From: UBA6623 sp965238125
GTDB lineage: Bacteria; Acidobacteriota; Terriglobia; Bryobacterales; UBA6623
Direction: 5' to 3'
Length of the DNA stretch: 64,000 nucleotides
Assembly (NCBI GenBank): GCA_965238125.1
Contig: OZ250179.1
Coordinates: forward strand, 6,510,001-6,574,000
Positions 16,819 to 25,318 of the stretch are shown here, piece by piece. A model generated the notes under the pieces. It was not told the origin of the DNA, did not search any database, and saw only the letters and a program-made list of their open reading frames with translations. The position numbers and the translations under genes were made by a program. Position 1 is the first letter of the stretch. Every line of letters begins with the position of its first letter.

Positions 16819-18049
16819 GTATAGCGTTTCATTAAACTATACCCAACTCAGGCGCTTCCTCGAGCGCCTCGAACTTGCTCCAGCGGTGGACCACCGGAGC
16901 GGCGTTGATTTCCGCGATCCCCAGCAGGATTCGTTCCCGAAGCTCCTCCCAGGACTCCACCCGGATGCGCTTCAAAAACGTCCGGGCCATCTTCCCAAAC
17001 AGCGTCTCCACAATGTTCAGCCAGGACCCGTGGGTCGGCGTGTGCACATATTTGAAGCGGTTCGGCCGCGTCGCTAAATAGTCCTTCGTCTCCTTGGATA
17101 TGTGAGCGGAATGATTGTCCAAGATCAATCGAATCGTGCATTCGGCCGGATAGAATTGGTCCAGATCCTTCAGCAGTGAGATGAATTCGCGGCTGCGGTG
17201 CCGCCGCTCGACCCGCGCCGTTACGCGGCCGTCGTGCAAGTCCAGCGCCGCCAGAATCGAGCAGGTTCCCAGACGTTGGTATTCGTGATCCCGAGCCGTA
17301 CAAGGATGCCGCCCAGGGACCGGCGGCAGGTCCGGGGCGGTGTTGGCGATCGCTTGCACACCGGGCTTTTCGTCCACCGAAACCGTGATCACGCCCGGCG
17401 AGGGGCCGCCCTCGCCCGAGCTTTCATTTTGCAAGGCCACCTCGCGGTAGACCAGCAGCACCTGCCGCATCTTGGACTCAAACTCCGGGTCGCGACGCTC
17501 CAGGTAGTATTTCACCTTCTCTGGATGCAGCGGCTGCCCCGCCAGAATCCGGTGGACGGTCGCCTTGGCCGCTTGCCCCAGGGCCGGATAGCCCGCCTCC
17601 ACGGCATGCCGGCGCACGTGGAGAGCGAGCGCGCCGCGGGTCCACAACTCGGCGGCGTATCCCAGTTCCTTGGGTTTGCAACAGGCCAAATGCACCACCC
17701 AGGCCTTGGCCTCCTCGGAGATGCGGGGCTCGTAGGGACGATGATAGGCATCCTTGAGCGCTGCTTGCACTCCGATGGCGAGGGCTCGCTCGATCCATTT
17801 GGCAACGCTCTTGCGGGTCATCTTCACGGCCCGCATAATCTCGGCGATTGTCTCGCCGCCATGATAGCGCCACAGAATCTCGGCGCGCCGCACCTCCCGA
17901 GCCGGAGCCTTGCGGGAACGCCGCAGCCGTTTCAGATGTTGCACCTCTTCGGTCGTGAGCAGCAGTGGGGGACGCTTCGATTTTCCTGCCATGCGACCAG
18001 TCTAGCAGGAAACATTGTCCTATGGTTATGTTTTAATGAAACGTTATAC
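16819..18049 (-). mobile_element. IS630-family insertion sequence (intact)
   Basis: A 1231-bp element bounded by inverted ends GTATAGCGTTTCATTAAA (left) and GTATAACGTTTCATTAAA (right, reverse complement), one mismatch in the first 18 bases. TA dinucleotides lie immediately outside at 16817-16818 and 18050-18051, the target duplication expected for IS630/Tc1 elements. It carries one transposase gene, whose stop lies inside the left end. It is inserted 40 bases upstream of the kinase start at 16779 and probably separates that gene from its original promoter. Confidence 0.88.
16832..17992 (-). CDS. IS630-family transposase
   Basis: A 386-residue DDE transposase. The N-terminal helix-turn-helix region (LLTTEEVQHLKRLRRSRKA, GGETIAEIMRAVKMTRKSVA) should bind the ends. 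The catalytic acidic residues appear in ITVSVDEKPGVQA (first D), IRLILDNHSAH (second D) and HGSWLNIVETLFGKMAR (final E), the usual IS630 spacing. The frame is uninterrupted and full length, so the element may be active. The TAA stop lies within the terminal inverted repeat. Confidence 0.93.
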   Translation of the reverse strand: MAGKSKRPPLLLTTEEVQHLKRLRRSRKAPAREVRRAEILWRYHGGETIAEIMRAVKMTRKSVAKWIERALAIGVQAALKDAYHRPYEPRISEEAKAWVVHLACCKPKELGYAAELWTRGALALHVRRHAVEAGYPALGQAAKATVHRILAGQPLHPEKVKYYLERRDPEFESKMRQVLLVYREVALQNESSGEGGPSPGVITVSVDEKPGVQAIANTAPDLPPVPGRHPCTARDHEYQRLGTCSILAALDLHDGRVTARVERRHRSREFISLLKDLDQFYPAECTIRLILDNHSAHISKETKDYLATRPNRFKYVHTPTHGSWLNIVETLFGKMARTFLKRIRVESWEELRERILLGIAEINAAPVVHRWSKFEALEEAPELGIV

Positions 18050-18212
18050 TAGTATGCACTTTTTCGGGGGGTTGGTGGAAAACAGGGACGGCGCAACGTA
18101 GAGGTGAGAGATCACGCGTGGGATAGTCGTGGGCTGTACCCTTTTTTCGGGTAGTCGGACTTCATCACGGCGGCTAGGCGTTCGGTCGCCGGTCGAGCCG
18201 GGCGCCGCCGCC

Positions 18213-18351
18213 GACGTGGCGTGAGGCTCCAGTCTTGCCGCGCCCCGAGTCATCGGGGCGTATCTGGATTGCAGGCTCGCGAGTTCTCACAAGTTCGGGG
18301 CTACGAACCGATGAATCGGTTCGCGGCAAGCCTGGAGGCTCACGCCACGTC
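18213..18351. repeat. Large fold-back with nested hairpins
   Basis: Two 30-base arms (18213-18242 and 18322-18351) are inverted complements at 28 of 30 positions; the left arm begins GACGTGGCGTGAGGCTCCAG. The 79-base interior holds two further hairpins: GCCCCGA/TCGGGGC around 18242-18259, and a perfect CGAACCGAT/ATCGGTTCG around 18304-18323, which abuts the right arm. The whole could fold as a branched RNA or cruciform. No open frame or known family was recognised. Confidence 0.7.
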
Positions 18352-18452
18352 GGGGACGTTCCGCATCGAGGAGATTGCGGGGCTATTTTCGGAAGAGCCG
18401 GGGCGGCCAACGATTTACGCGATCCCTTGTTACTGAGCCGGGCACGGGAAGA

Positions 18453-18477
18453 GGGCAGGCCTGGAGACCTACCCCCA
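18453..18477. repeat. 25-base near-palindrome D, copy 1
   Basis: GGGCAGGCCTGGAGACCTAC and flanking bases match 35393-35417 with one or two changes, and match 51606-51630 in the opposite orientation. The unit is nearly its own reverse complement, so it can form a hairpin. All three copies are intergenic. Confidence 0.65.
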
Positions 18478-18633
18478 CCAGCGGTCCGGCGTTGGGAACA
18501 CGGCGGTTCGAGGAGGGAAATCGGCCGACAGTCCCCCTCTTTCCGCCGAAAATACTCTTGCCGCGGGCTGCCGTTGACGGCCAAGGGCTGTTTTACGCGC
18601 CGTGATATACTGACGTTGAAATTCCTCTTATAC

Positions 18634-18709
18634 GGGCGGCTAGCTCAGTTGGGAGAGCGCGGCGTTCGCAACGCCGAGGTCGTGGGTTCGAGTCCCATGC
18701 CGTCCACCA
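18634..18709 (+). tRNA. tRNA-Ala (CGC)
   Basis: A 76-base cloverleaf with encoded CCA. The acceptor GGGCGGC pairs with GCCGTCC and includes the G3-T70 wobble pair, the alanine identity element. The D-arm is GCTC...GAGC. The anticodon stem CGGCG/CGCCG has loop TTCGCAA, anticodon CGC. The T-arm is GTGGG TTCGAGT CCCAT. Confidence 0.97.
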
Positions 18710-18741
18710 ACGCTCCCGCTTCTTTTTTTCCTCTTTCGTTT

Positions 18742-20169
18742 TCAGTCCAACAAACCCCACCCTGAGCGGAGAGCGCCGTTCGGGCGTCGGTGTCCGAAGC
18801 TCAGGCAGACGTGGAAGAGCAGTGCGTACACGAAGTACTCGATTCGAAAGAGCGTGCTGAACGCGCTGGGGAGTTCTCCGAGAAGATCGAGCCATGCCGC
18901 GCCGATGAATGCCGCATTGAGCAGGATGGTGGGGAGAATCCAACGGGGAGTCTTTCGTGGCGACTCGGCTGCGCGGCGAAGCGTAAAGACATACCAACCG
19001 ACATAGTGGAAAACCACAAGGAACTGGAATAAATACGGAAGATCGCCGGACGCGGGGCTTCGCCACGTGAGCAAAACGACCGGCAGGGCGAACAACGCTC
19101 CCATTGCGACTAGAAAAGCCCAGGCGCCGGTCTTCGGGCGGGGCGACCGCGCGACTTGACGGATTCCCAAGGCAAGCAGTAAGGCGATCAGCCCGAAGCG
19201 CAACTCTCGGAACGGGACGCTCGCCGGCACAAGCGGCGCCGGTTCGAGGCCGTATCGGAGATCGAGCGCCCGATGTCGGCTCGGGGCGTCCTCGATCCAC
19301 AACCATACCCCACTCAATTCCTCCCGCTCCGCGACAAAGCGTTGCCCCAGACGATGGCCCCCATTGACCCGCGCGGTGGAGCGATCGGCCGGGGGAGGCT
19401 GTCCGGGCGGTTCGGGCTCGGAGCCGAAACGCGGAACCATTGCAAGCGCTAAAGGACTCCCGTAGGCGGTCTGACGGCTTGGCCGGCTGTTGACAAGAAA
19501 ACGTGTCGACGAGGGAGCCAGGGCGGCGACCATTTCCGGAAACGGAGCGCTGCCTCTCGCCTCGGTCCAAAATCGGAACGAACGGCCTTCGGAGCCCTCG
19601 ACAGGAGCAAAGGGAAACAGCATCCAACCGGGCCTGGAGGCGTCGAGTGCCGACAGTTCCGCGACGCGCGTGCTTCCGCGCACGTCGTAGCGCGCCGGGT
19701 CGTCGGCGACCGACCAATTCGGAATCAGCAGCAGAGCCGCGAGGAACGGCATCATGCCCGCAATCTCGCTGACGGCGGGGGCGGGGGCTTCGCCGGCGCG
19801 GGTCCGTAGGTAAATCGAGATTTCGTCCCGCACGGCATGGAAGACGAAGAGCACCTGTATGAAAGTCAGCAGCAGGAACTCATGATGCAGCCACGCGATC
19901 GCCGCGAACAGCGCCAGACCGCCGGGGAAGAAAAGCCGCGATGTTTCGCCGCTCCGCAGCCTGAGGCAGGCGGAGAAAAATCCCAGCAGAATGTGCGGCC
20001 ACCCGACGCCGACGAGCAGAACATCGTACCCGGGTTGCCCCCAAGCCCACCGCGCGACGGCGAACAGAAGGCAGGTCAGAATCAGCGATAGCCCCAAATT
20101 GCGCACGGCCGGGGCGATGCCGCCGCCCCTCAACGGCGGGCCAAGCGTTTCGGTACGGATCGAGGACAT
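18742..20169 (-). CDS. Polytopic membrane protein of unknown function
   Basis: About 475 residues from the ATG at 20169, which has AAGAGGTAGC upstream; longer starts reach 20313. Hydrophobic segments lie near the N-terminus (LGLSLILTCLLFAVARWAWG, LALFAAIAWLHHEFLLLTFI) and in the last 150 residues (FGLIALLLALGI, WAFLVAMGALFALPVVLLTW, YLFQFLVVFHYVGWYVFTLR, YFVYALLFHVCLSFGHR). Between them is a soluble region of about 170 residues. Histidines recur inside or beside membrane helices (GWPHILLGF, LHHEF, FHAVRDE, FHYVGWY, FHVCLSFGHR), which suggests a metal or haem site, but no family was recognised. It is divergent from the epimerase gene. Confidence 0.75.
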   Translation of the reverse strand: MSSIRTETLGPPLRGGGIAPAVRNLGLSLILTCLLFAVARWAWGQPGYDVLLVGVGWPHILLGFFSACLRLRSGETSRLFFPGGLALFAAIAWLHHEFLLLTFIQVLFVFHAVRDEISIYLRTRAGEAPAPAVSEIAGMMPFLAALLLIPNWSVADDPARYDVRGSTRVAELSALDASRPGWMLFPFAPVEGSEGRSFRFWTEARGSAPFPEMVAALAPSSTRFLVNSRPSRQTAYGSPLALAMVPRFGSEPEPPGQPPPADRSTARVNGGHRLGQRFVAEREELSGVWLWIEDAPSRHRALDLRYGLEPAPLVPASVPFRELRFGLIALLLALGIRQVARSPRPKTGAWAFLVAMGALFALPVVLLTWRSPASGDLPYLFQFLVVFHYVGWYVFTLRRAAESPRKTPRWILPTILLNAAFIGAAWLDLLGELPSAFSTLFRIEYFVYALLFHVCLSFGHRRPNGALRSGWGLLD

Positions 20170-20355
20170 GGTCGACAAAGCTACCTCTTGAGAATAGCGA
20201 GGGCGTTGAGCGATGAAGTGTTGCGCGGCGAGAGGCCCGCTGGTGGGGCAGGCGTCGCGGGCTGCCGGCGCAGCGTCTTCGCACCAACCCAAAAGCCCAC
20301 CGACCAAGCACAACGCGCGCTAATCGGCACTAAAACACCATGCCACACTAACGGC

Positions 20356-21246
20356 TTGCGGCATTGTCTGATTCTCGGTTGCGGTTATACGGGGCGCCGC
20401 GTCGCTCGCTTGCTGTTGGGACGCGGCTTTACCGTGACAGCAACGACGCGCGACCCGGCGCGCCACACGGACCTGCAAGCCGCCGGTTGCCGGGTGGCGG
20501 CCCTCGACGTCTCCGACCAGGCGGCCCTGTCATTCGTTGCGGCGCTCCTGGGCGAACAGAGTCGGGTTCTGCTTTCGATCCCCACACTGAGGGCGAGCGG
20601 CCGGTCGGCGGGCCTCGATGACCCGACCGCCCGCGTCATGAAAGCGCTCGGAAGCGAGAAGGCGCTCGGAAACGAAGGCATCGAGACCGCTATCGCGCGG
20701 GTCGTCTACCTCTCGACCACGGGCGTTTACGGCGAAACGAAACATGTGGATGAAACGACGCCGATTGCTCCCGTCACCGAGCGCCAATGCCGGCGCGCCG
20801 AGGCCGAGCGCGCCGTGGCGGCGGGACCTTGGCCCTCGTTGATCTTGCGGCCGGCCGCGATTTACGGTCCCGGTCGCGGGGTGCACACGGCGTTACGAAA
20901 GGGGCGATTTCGGCTCGCGGGCGACGGCGGGAACTTTATTTCGCGGATTCACGTCGATGACCTGGCGGCGTTAACGGCGGCGGCGATCGAGTCCGACATA
21001 ACAGGAGCCTACCCGGCGGCGGACGAGGACCCCTGCACCTCGCGCGAGATGGCGCGCTACTGCGCTGACTTAGTGGGACTGCCGGCGCCGCCCTCGGCGC
21101 GCCCGTCGGAGGTGGACGAAACTCGCCGCGCCGACCGCCGGGTTGACGGACGAGCGATTTGCAGACTGCTCGGCGTGACGCCGCGCTATCCCTCTTATCG
21201 CGAAGGCGTCGCGGCGGCACTGGCGGCGGAAGCCGCGGAGATGTAG
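20356..21246 (+). CDS. NAD(P)-binding epimerase/dehydratase-like protein (atypical SDR)
   Basis: An extended or atypical short-chain dehydrogenase of about 296 residues. The Rossmann start is LILGCGYTGRRVARLLLGRG. RVVYLSTTGVYGE carries the YGE variant seen in YeeZ-like sugar-nucleotide epimerases, LRPAAIYGPGRG is the usual substrate-side motif, and FISRIHVDDLAALTAAAI follows. The active-site YxxxK is not obvious, as in some atypical SDRs. The start is uncertain: TTG at 20356 puts the glycine motif at residue 8, while the open frame reaches back to 20188 with no matching sequence. The substrate is unknown. Confidence 0.78.
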   Translation: MRHCLILGCGYTGRRVARLLLGRGFTVTATTRDPARHTDLQAAGCRVAALDVSDQAALSFVAALLGEQSRVLLSIPTLRASGRSAGLDDPTARVMKALGSEKALGNEGIETAIARVVYLSTTGVYGETKHVDETTPIAPVTERQCRRAEAERAVAAGPWPSLILRPAAIYGPGRGVHTALRKGRFRLAGDGGNFISRIHVDDLAALTAAAIESDITGAYPAADEDPCTSREMARYCADLVGLPAPPSARPSEVDETRRADRRVDGRAICRLLGVTPRYPSYREGVAAALAAEAAEM

Positions 21247-21367
21247 CGCATGCGTCGAAGACACGCGCGGCCTTTCCTTGCGGTATGATTGGCGAACTAC
21301 TCACCCGACGAACCAACGACACTCGGCGGCCCGTCGATTTAGTGAACAGGCCGAAAAGGGGGCCCGC

Positions 21368-22606
21368 ATGACGACCTCACGGAGGCAATGGATGAAAGGC
21401 AATCTGGCGATGGCGACGCTCGCTCCGACCCTGCTGACGCCGGGGGTCGCCAGGGGGTACAGCGTCGATGAAGTCGAAAAGCGCCTTGGTTCCGAGAAAT
21501 CGATCGAAGGCGTAACGAAACAGGATCTGCCGACGCCGGCTCTGCTGCTGGATCTCGATCGGCTGGAACACAACCTTGCCGCGATGAGCGACTATGCCAA
21601 GGGCGCGTCGGTCGATGTACGTCCTCATGCCAAGACGCACAAGTGCGCCGAAATCGCGCGTCGCCAGTTGGCCGCGGGGGCGCTTGGGGTTTGCGCGGCG
21701 ACGATTTACGAGGCCGAACAAATGGCCGCCGGCGGCGTCGGAGGCCTGCTGATTACCTCCGAACTCGTCGGCCCCAACAAGATCGCCAGGCTCATTCGCC
21801 TGACGAGGAGCCGTTCGGACACCATGGCCGTGGTTGACGGCGCCGCGCACGCCGAGCAGTTGAGCGAAGCGGCGAAGGCGGCCAAAGTCGACCTCAATAT
21901 TCTTATCGATATCGATCCGGTCGGACGCCGCACCGGCATTGCGCCCGGCGACGGCGCGGTCGACTTAGCCAAGACCGTCGACCGGCTCGAAAATCTAAAC
22001 CTGCGCGGCGTTCATGGCTATTCGGGCGCGTCTTCGCACGTCACCGGCTTCGACGCCCGCAAGGACCACTCGACGAAATACATGACGCCGGTGATCGAAA
22101 GTTTCCAGCAGATGCAACGCGACGGCTTGCCCGCCGAAATCATGTCGGGCACCAGTACAGGTACCTACAATATCGACCCCGTGCTGGGGATGACGGAGTT
22201 GCAGGTCGGTTCCTACGTTTTCATGGATGTCGATTACCGGCTGATCGGCGGGCGCGGCGGCGACGTCTACGAAGACTTTCAGCCCTCGCTCACCGTGCTG
22301 GCCACCGTCATCAGTCACAACTACGACGATCGCGCGACGGTCGACTCGGGGCTCAAGTCGTTCGCCACCGACCGCGACTTCGGGCCGGAGGTGCTCGGTT
22401 ACCAAGGCGTCGGATATCGCTTCGCCGGTGACGAGCACGGCATTCTGACGCTGGAAAATCCCGAGCCCGCGGTCAAGCTCGGCGACAAAGTCGAACTGAT
22501 CGTTCCGCATTGCGACCCGAACGTGAACCTTTACGACCGCATGTATTGCACCCGCGCCGAGAAGGTTGTCGAGGTGTGGAAGGTGACCGCTCGGGGCCAC
22601 GGGTAA
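21368..22606 (+). CDS. DSD1-family PLP protein (D-threonine aldolase / D-serine dehydratase type), Tat-exported
   Basis: A fold-III PLP enzyme of about 412 residues. A twin-arginine signal (TTSRRQWMKGNLAMATLAP) precedes the alanine-racemase-like barrel, which starts LPTPALLLDLDRLEHNLAAM. PHAKTHKCAEIARRQL holds the likely PLP lysine. The C-terminal D-ser_dehydrat domain contains LIVPHCDPNVNLYDRMY with histidine and cysteine, the usual metal ligands. Export of such an enzyme suggests extracytoplasmic action on D-amino acids or beta-hydroxy-amino acids; this is inference. ATG at 21368 follows AAAGGGGGCCCGC; an earlier start at 21278 would bury the signal peptide. Confidence 0.85.
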   Translation: MTTSRRQWMKGNLAMATLAPTLLTPGVARGYSVDEVEKRLGSEKSIEGVTKQDLPTPALLLDLDRLEHNLAAMSDYAKGASVDVRPHAKTHKCAEIARRQLAAGALGVCAATIYEAEQMAAGGVGGLLITSELVGPNKIARLIRLTRSRSDTMAVVDGAAHAEQLSEAAKAAKVDLNILIDIDPVGRRTGIAPGDGAVDLAKTVDRLENLNLRGVHGYSGASSHVTGFDARKDHSTKYMTPVIESFQQMQRDGLPAEIMSGTSTGTYNIDPVLGMTELQVGSYVFMDVDYRLIGGRGGDVYEDFQPSLTVLATVISHNYDDRATVDSGLKSFATDRDFGPEVLGYQGVGYRFAGDEHGILTLENPEPAVKLGDKVELIVPHCDPNVNLYDRMYCTRAEKVVEVWKVTARGHG

Positions 22607-22713
22607 CCTCGCCCGACGTTCCTTGCTGGTGCGGAAGGACCCGAGGCCGCCCCCTCTCCGCGCTACAATACCGCTTTCCGGTTCGGCGCGCGCGTCGGCC
22701 CGACTCGCTTCCC

Positions 22714-24102
22714 ATGGCTTCCCTAATCGATCGCTTTCGCAATCTCGGCGCGGGCCTCTCTGGGTTCACCGAACGCTGGATCCCCGATTCCTGGGTCATC
22801 TGCATGATGCTGACGAGCGTCGCTCTGCTGCTGGCGGTCTTTGGCGCCGGCGTCGGGGTCGAAGATGCCGTGCTGGCCTGGGGCGGCGGAATGTGGATTT
22901 TGCTCGAGCTGGCGATGCAATTCACGATCGTCATGGTGGCGGCTTATGCTTGTGTATCGTCGGGGCCGGCGTTTCGGCTCTTCGACCGGCTGGCACGGAT
23001 TCCCGATCCGCATAAGCCGCTGCAAGCGATCGCGCTGACGGCGGTGTTTTCCCTTGTGGCGGCTTTCTTGAATTGGGTGTTTTGCCTGGTGGCGTCGGCG
23101 CTGTTCGTGCCCTTCGTGTGCCGGCACAACCCGCGGGTCGATATCCGCGTTCTGATCGCCGCCGCTTATCTTGGTTTGGGGACCTTGTTCCCTTGCGGGT
23201 TTTCGAGTTCGGCACCGCTGATTTTGGCCACGCCGGGGAACCCGCTGATCGAACCGGCGACGGGCGCCGCCATCGTCGACCGGTTGATCCCGGTGACGGC
23301 GACTCTGTTTACGCCCTTCAATTTCGGCTATGCCGTCGCCATCGCCCTCACGGGCCTGCTCGCCGTGATCGCGCTGCACCCCCGCGAAGGCGCGGTGACG
23401 CTTTCGAAGGATCAAGTCGACGCCATTCTTCCCAAGCCTCCTTCGGTCGAAAGCTCGGCGACGACGCCCGCCGCGCGGCTTGACCGCTTCCCCGGCTGGG
23501 TTGTGTTGGCGGTGATCTTGATCGCCTATCCGTTGGGGCATTCGATGGTTACCCGCGGCTTCGGCACGAGTTGGACGATTAACGCCTACAATATGACGTT
23601 TCTCGTCGCGGCCTTGCTGCTGCACCGCCGCCCGAACTCTTTCGTCCACGCCTGCCGAGAAGGCGTCGGCACGAGTTGGGGCATCATTTTGCAGTTCCCT
23701 TTTTACGCCGGAATTTTCGGGGTGATGAACAGCACCGGACTGGGGTCTTGGCTGGGCGAACGCTTCGCTGAATTCGCGACGACGGGAAGCTATCCGTTGG
23801 TCGTCTATCTCTACTCGGCTTTTATGAATCTGTTTGTCCCGTCGGCCGGTTCGAAATGGCTGATCGAAGCGCCGTACTTGATTCCGGCGGGGCGCGAGTT
23901 GGGTGTGTCCGCCGAGACGGTCGTGATGGCCTACGCCTACGGGGACGCCACCACGAATTTGATTCAGCCCTTCTGGGCGATTCCGCTGCTGGCGGTGGCG
24001 CGGCTGCGGTTTGGCGAGATGGTGGGCTACACGAGTCTGATCGCGGTGGCTTGTTTCGCGGTGAGCATCGTCGCGATGCTGCTGATCCCGCCGATGCTGT
24101 AA
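22714..24102 (+). CDS. AtoE-type short-chain fatty acid transporter
   Basis: A polytopic carrier of about 462 residues. The N-terminus reads MASLIDRFRNLGAGLSGFTE, then WVICMMLTSVALLLAVFGAG begins the membrane part. Other segments include VFSLVAAFLNWVFCLVASAL, AYLGLGTLFPCGFSSSAPL, WVVLAVILIAYPLGHSM and LFVPSAGSKWLIEAPYLIP, which match the AtoE (TIGR00366) family. The C-terminal GDATTNLIQPFWAIPLLAVA is typical of this and related carboxylate carriers. ATG at 22714 is used; upstream frames overlap the previous gene's 3' end and look non-coding. It lies 107 bases after the PLP gene and may be co-transcribed with it. Confidence 0.88.
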   Translation: MASLIDRFRNLGAGLSGFTERWIPDSWVICMMLTSVALLLAVFGAGVGVEDAVLAWGGGMWILLELAMQFTIVMVAAYACVSSGPAFRLFDRLARIPDPHKPLQAIALTAVFSLVAAFLNWVFCLVASALFVPFVCRHNPRVDIRVLIAAAYLGLGTLFPCGFSSSAPLILATPGNPLIEPATGAAIVDRLIPVTATLFTPFNFGYAVAIALTGLLAVIALHPREGAVTLSKDQVDAILPKPPSVESSATTPAARLDRFPGWVVLAVILIAYPLGHSMVTRGFGTSWTINAYNMTFLVAALLLHRRPNSFVHACREGVGTSWGIILQFPFYAGIFGVMNSTGLGSWLGERFAEFATTGSYPLVVYLYSAFMNLFVPSAGSKWLIEAPYLIPAGRELGVSAETVVMAYAYGDATTNLIQPFWAIPLLAVARLRFGEMVGYTSLIAVACFAVSIVAMLLIPPML

Positions 24103-24175
24103 TCATTTTCCGAAAACAGCCTCACGAATCTACCGTGCATTCCGTTAACGACCGGCAGGATCACAAATCTCTTGA

Positions 24176-24211
24176 GCCGCGAAGCGGCGGCAGGAATATA
24201 GCCCAGGGTGG
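24176..24211 (+). repeat. 36-base dispersed repeat C, copy 2
   Basis: Identical over 36 bases to the reverse complement of 12976-13011 (GCCGCGAAGCGGCGGCAGGA and onward). It is followed by AGCGAAGCGGAACCCTGGG, which pairs with CCCAGGGT inside the repeat to form a hairpin (24202-24230). It lies between the AtoE gene and the opposing EamA gene. The remainder of 24103-24347 holds nothing that can be supported. Confidence 0.8.
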
Positions 24212-24347
24212 AGCGAAGCGGAACCCTGGGTTGCTTCCTCGTTGGAGAGCAGCCCCGGACGGGGCGCAGGAGCAATTGTCCGATCCAACTTCCCCCAAGG
24301 GAACCGTTCATTCCTTAAAGCCGCGCCCTCAAGACATCCGGGCCGTC

Positions 24348-25301
24348 TCAATCGGAACTCCGTCGCCACAGCACCGCTCCCCACAGCAACGCCACGCCCG
24401 CGAGTTGCGCCGCCGTCACCGTCGTCCCCAAGAACGCCCAGTTGAGCAACGCCGCCCCCGCCGGGAAACATAACTCCGCCAGCGTCGCCCGCGAAGCCGA
24501 CGTGCCGCTCAGGCCGCGATAGTAAAACAGCAATCCCAACAGCCCTGGGACAATCGCCAATAGCAACAGCGTCGGGATCTGCCCCGCCGCGGGTAGCGGC
24601 AGGGAAACTTCAGGGCTTCCCGCCAAGATCAACACGGCGAGCAAAGGCAGCGCCGCGAGCACTCGCAACGCCGTCATCTCAAGCGGTGAAACCGCGGGGA
24701 ACATCGAGCGCCCGGCCACGGTTGATGTTCCCCAGATGAACGCCGCTGCTACCGCCCACAACGAACCTGTTTTCCACGGTCCCGGCGCGAAGCCGCTGTC
24801 GAGAGCGCCGGAGATCAGCAAGGCGGCTGCGAGGCTGACAGCGAGCCGCACCCAAAAGCGGCCCAGCGCCGCCTCGTCTTCACGCAGCCACGCCCGCGCC
24901 GCCAGGACGGCAAAGAGGGGCTGCAACTTTTGGAGAAACACAGCGGTGGTCGGGTTGCCCAGCTTGATGGCCTGAGTGAAAAAGATCGTCGCCATCGCCG
25001 AGCCGCCCCAACCGATCCACAACAGAGCCGCCCAATGGGCCGACGTGAACGAGATCCCTCGCCGCCACATCCGAATCGCCGCCGGCAGCAAAATCAACGC
25101 CAAAATTACATGCTCGAAGAAAACAATTTCGGCGCTGGAGAGTGTCCCGGTCAGAGGCCGGCGCAAAACGGCGTCTGACCCCCAGAGCGTGGCGCCGACG
25201 GCGACCCAAATGACACCGTTCGGGCGGACTTCTCGTTCGATGGAGTTCGGGTTAGAATGCGATGCGGACGTCGGCACGGCAGACCATTGTAGAATACGCA
25301 T
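24348..25301 (-). CDS. EamA-family drug/metabolite transporter
   Basis: A 317-residue protein with about ten hydrophobic segments in two EamA halves. The first starts GVIWVAVGATLWGSDAVLRR and continues with FFEHVILALILLPAAIRMWR and GNPTTAVFLQKLQPLFAVLA. The second starts LWAVAAAFIWGTSTVAGRSM and includes LLLAIVPGLLGLLFYYRGLS, TLAELCFPAGAALLNWAFLG and LAGVALLWGAVLW. This is the usual DMT layout for export of small metabolites; the substrate is unknown. It is divergent from the F420 operon, with only 17 bases between start codons, so promoters must overlap the genes. Confidence 0.88.
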   Translation of the reverse strand: MRILQWSAVPTSASHSNPNSIEREVRPNGVIWVAVGATLWGSDAVLRRPLTGTLSSAEIVFFEHVILALILLPAAIRMWRRGISFTSAHWAALLWIGWGGSAMATIFFTQAIKLGNPTTAVFLQKLQPLFAVLAARAWLREDEAALGRFWVRLAVSLAAALLISGALDSGFAPGPWKTGSLWAVAAAFIWGTSTVAGRSMFPAVSPLEMTALRVLAALPLLAVLILAGSPEVSLPLPAAGQIPTLLLLAIVPGLLGLLFYYRGLSGTSASRATLAELCFPAGAALLNWAFLGTTVTAAQLAGVALLWGAVLWRRSSD

Positions 25302-25318
25302 GCGTTCGTCTTACTCCC

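Larger units (their letters stand above)
18052..18633. other. Intergenic region with fold-back DNA and tRNA promoter
   Basis: No coding region is accepted between the IS630 element and tRNA-Ala. The region holds the 30-bp fold-back at 18213-18351, repeat D at 18453-18477, and a -10-like TATACT at 18606-18611, which is 22 bases before the tRNA and probably its promoter. Open frames here are low-complexity GC-rich artefacts. Confidence 0.6.
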
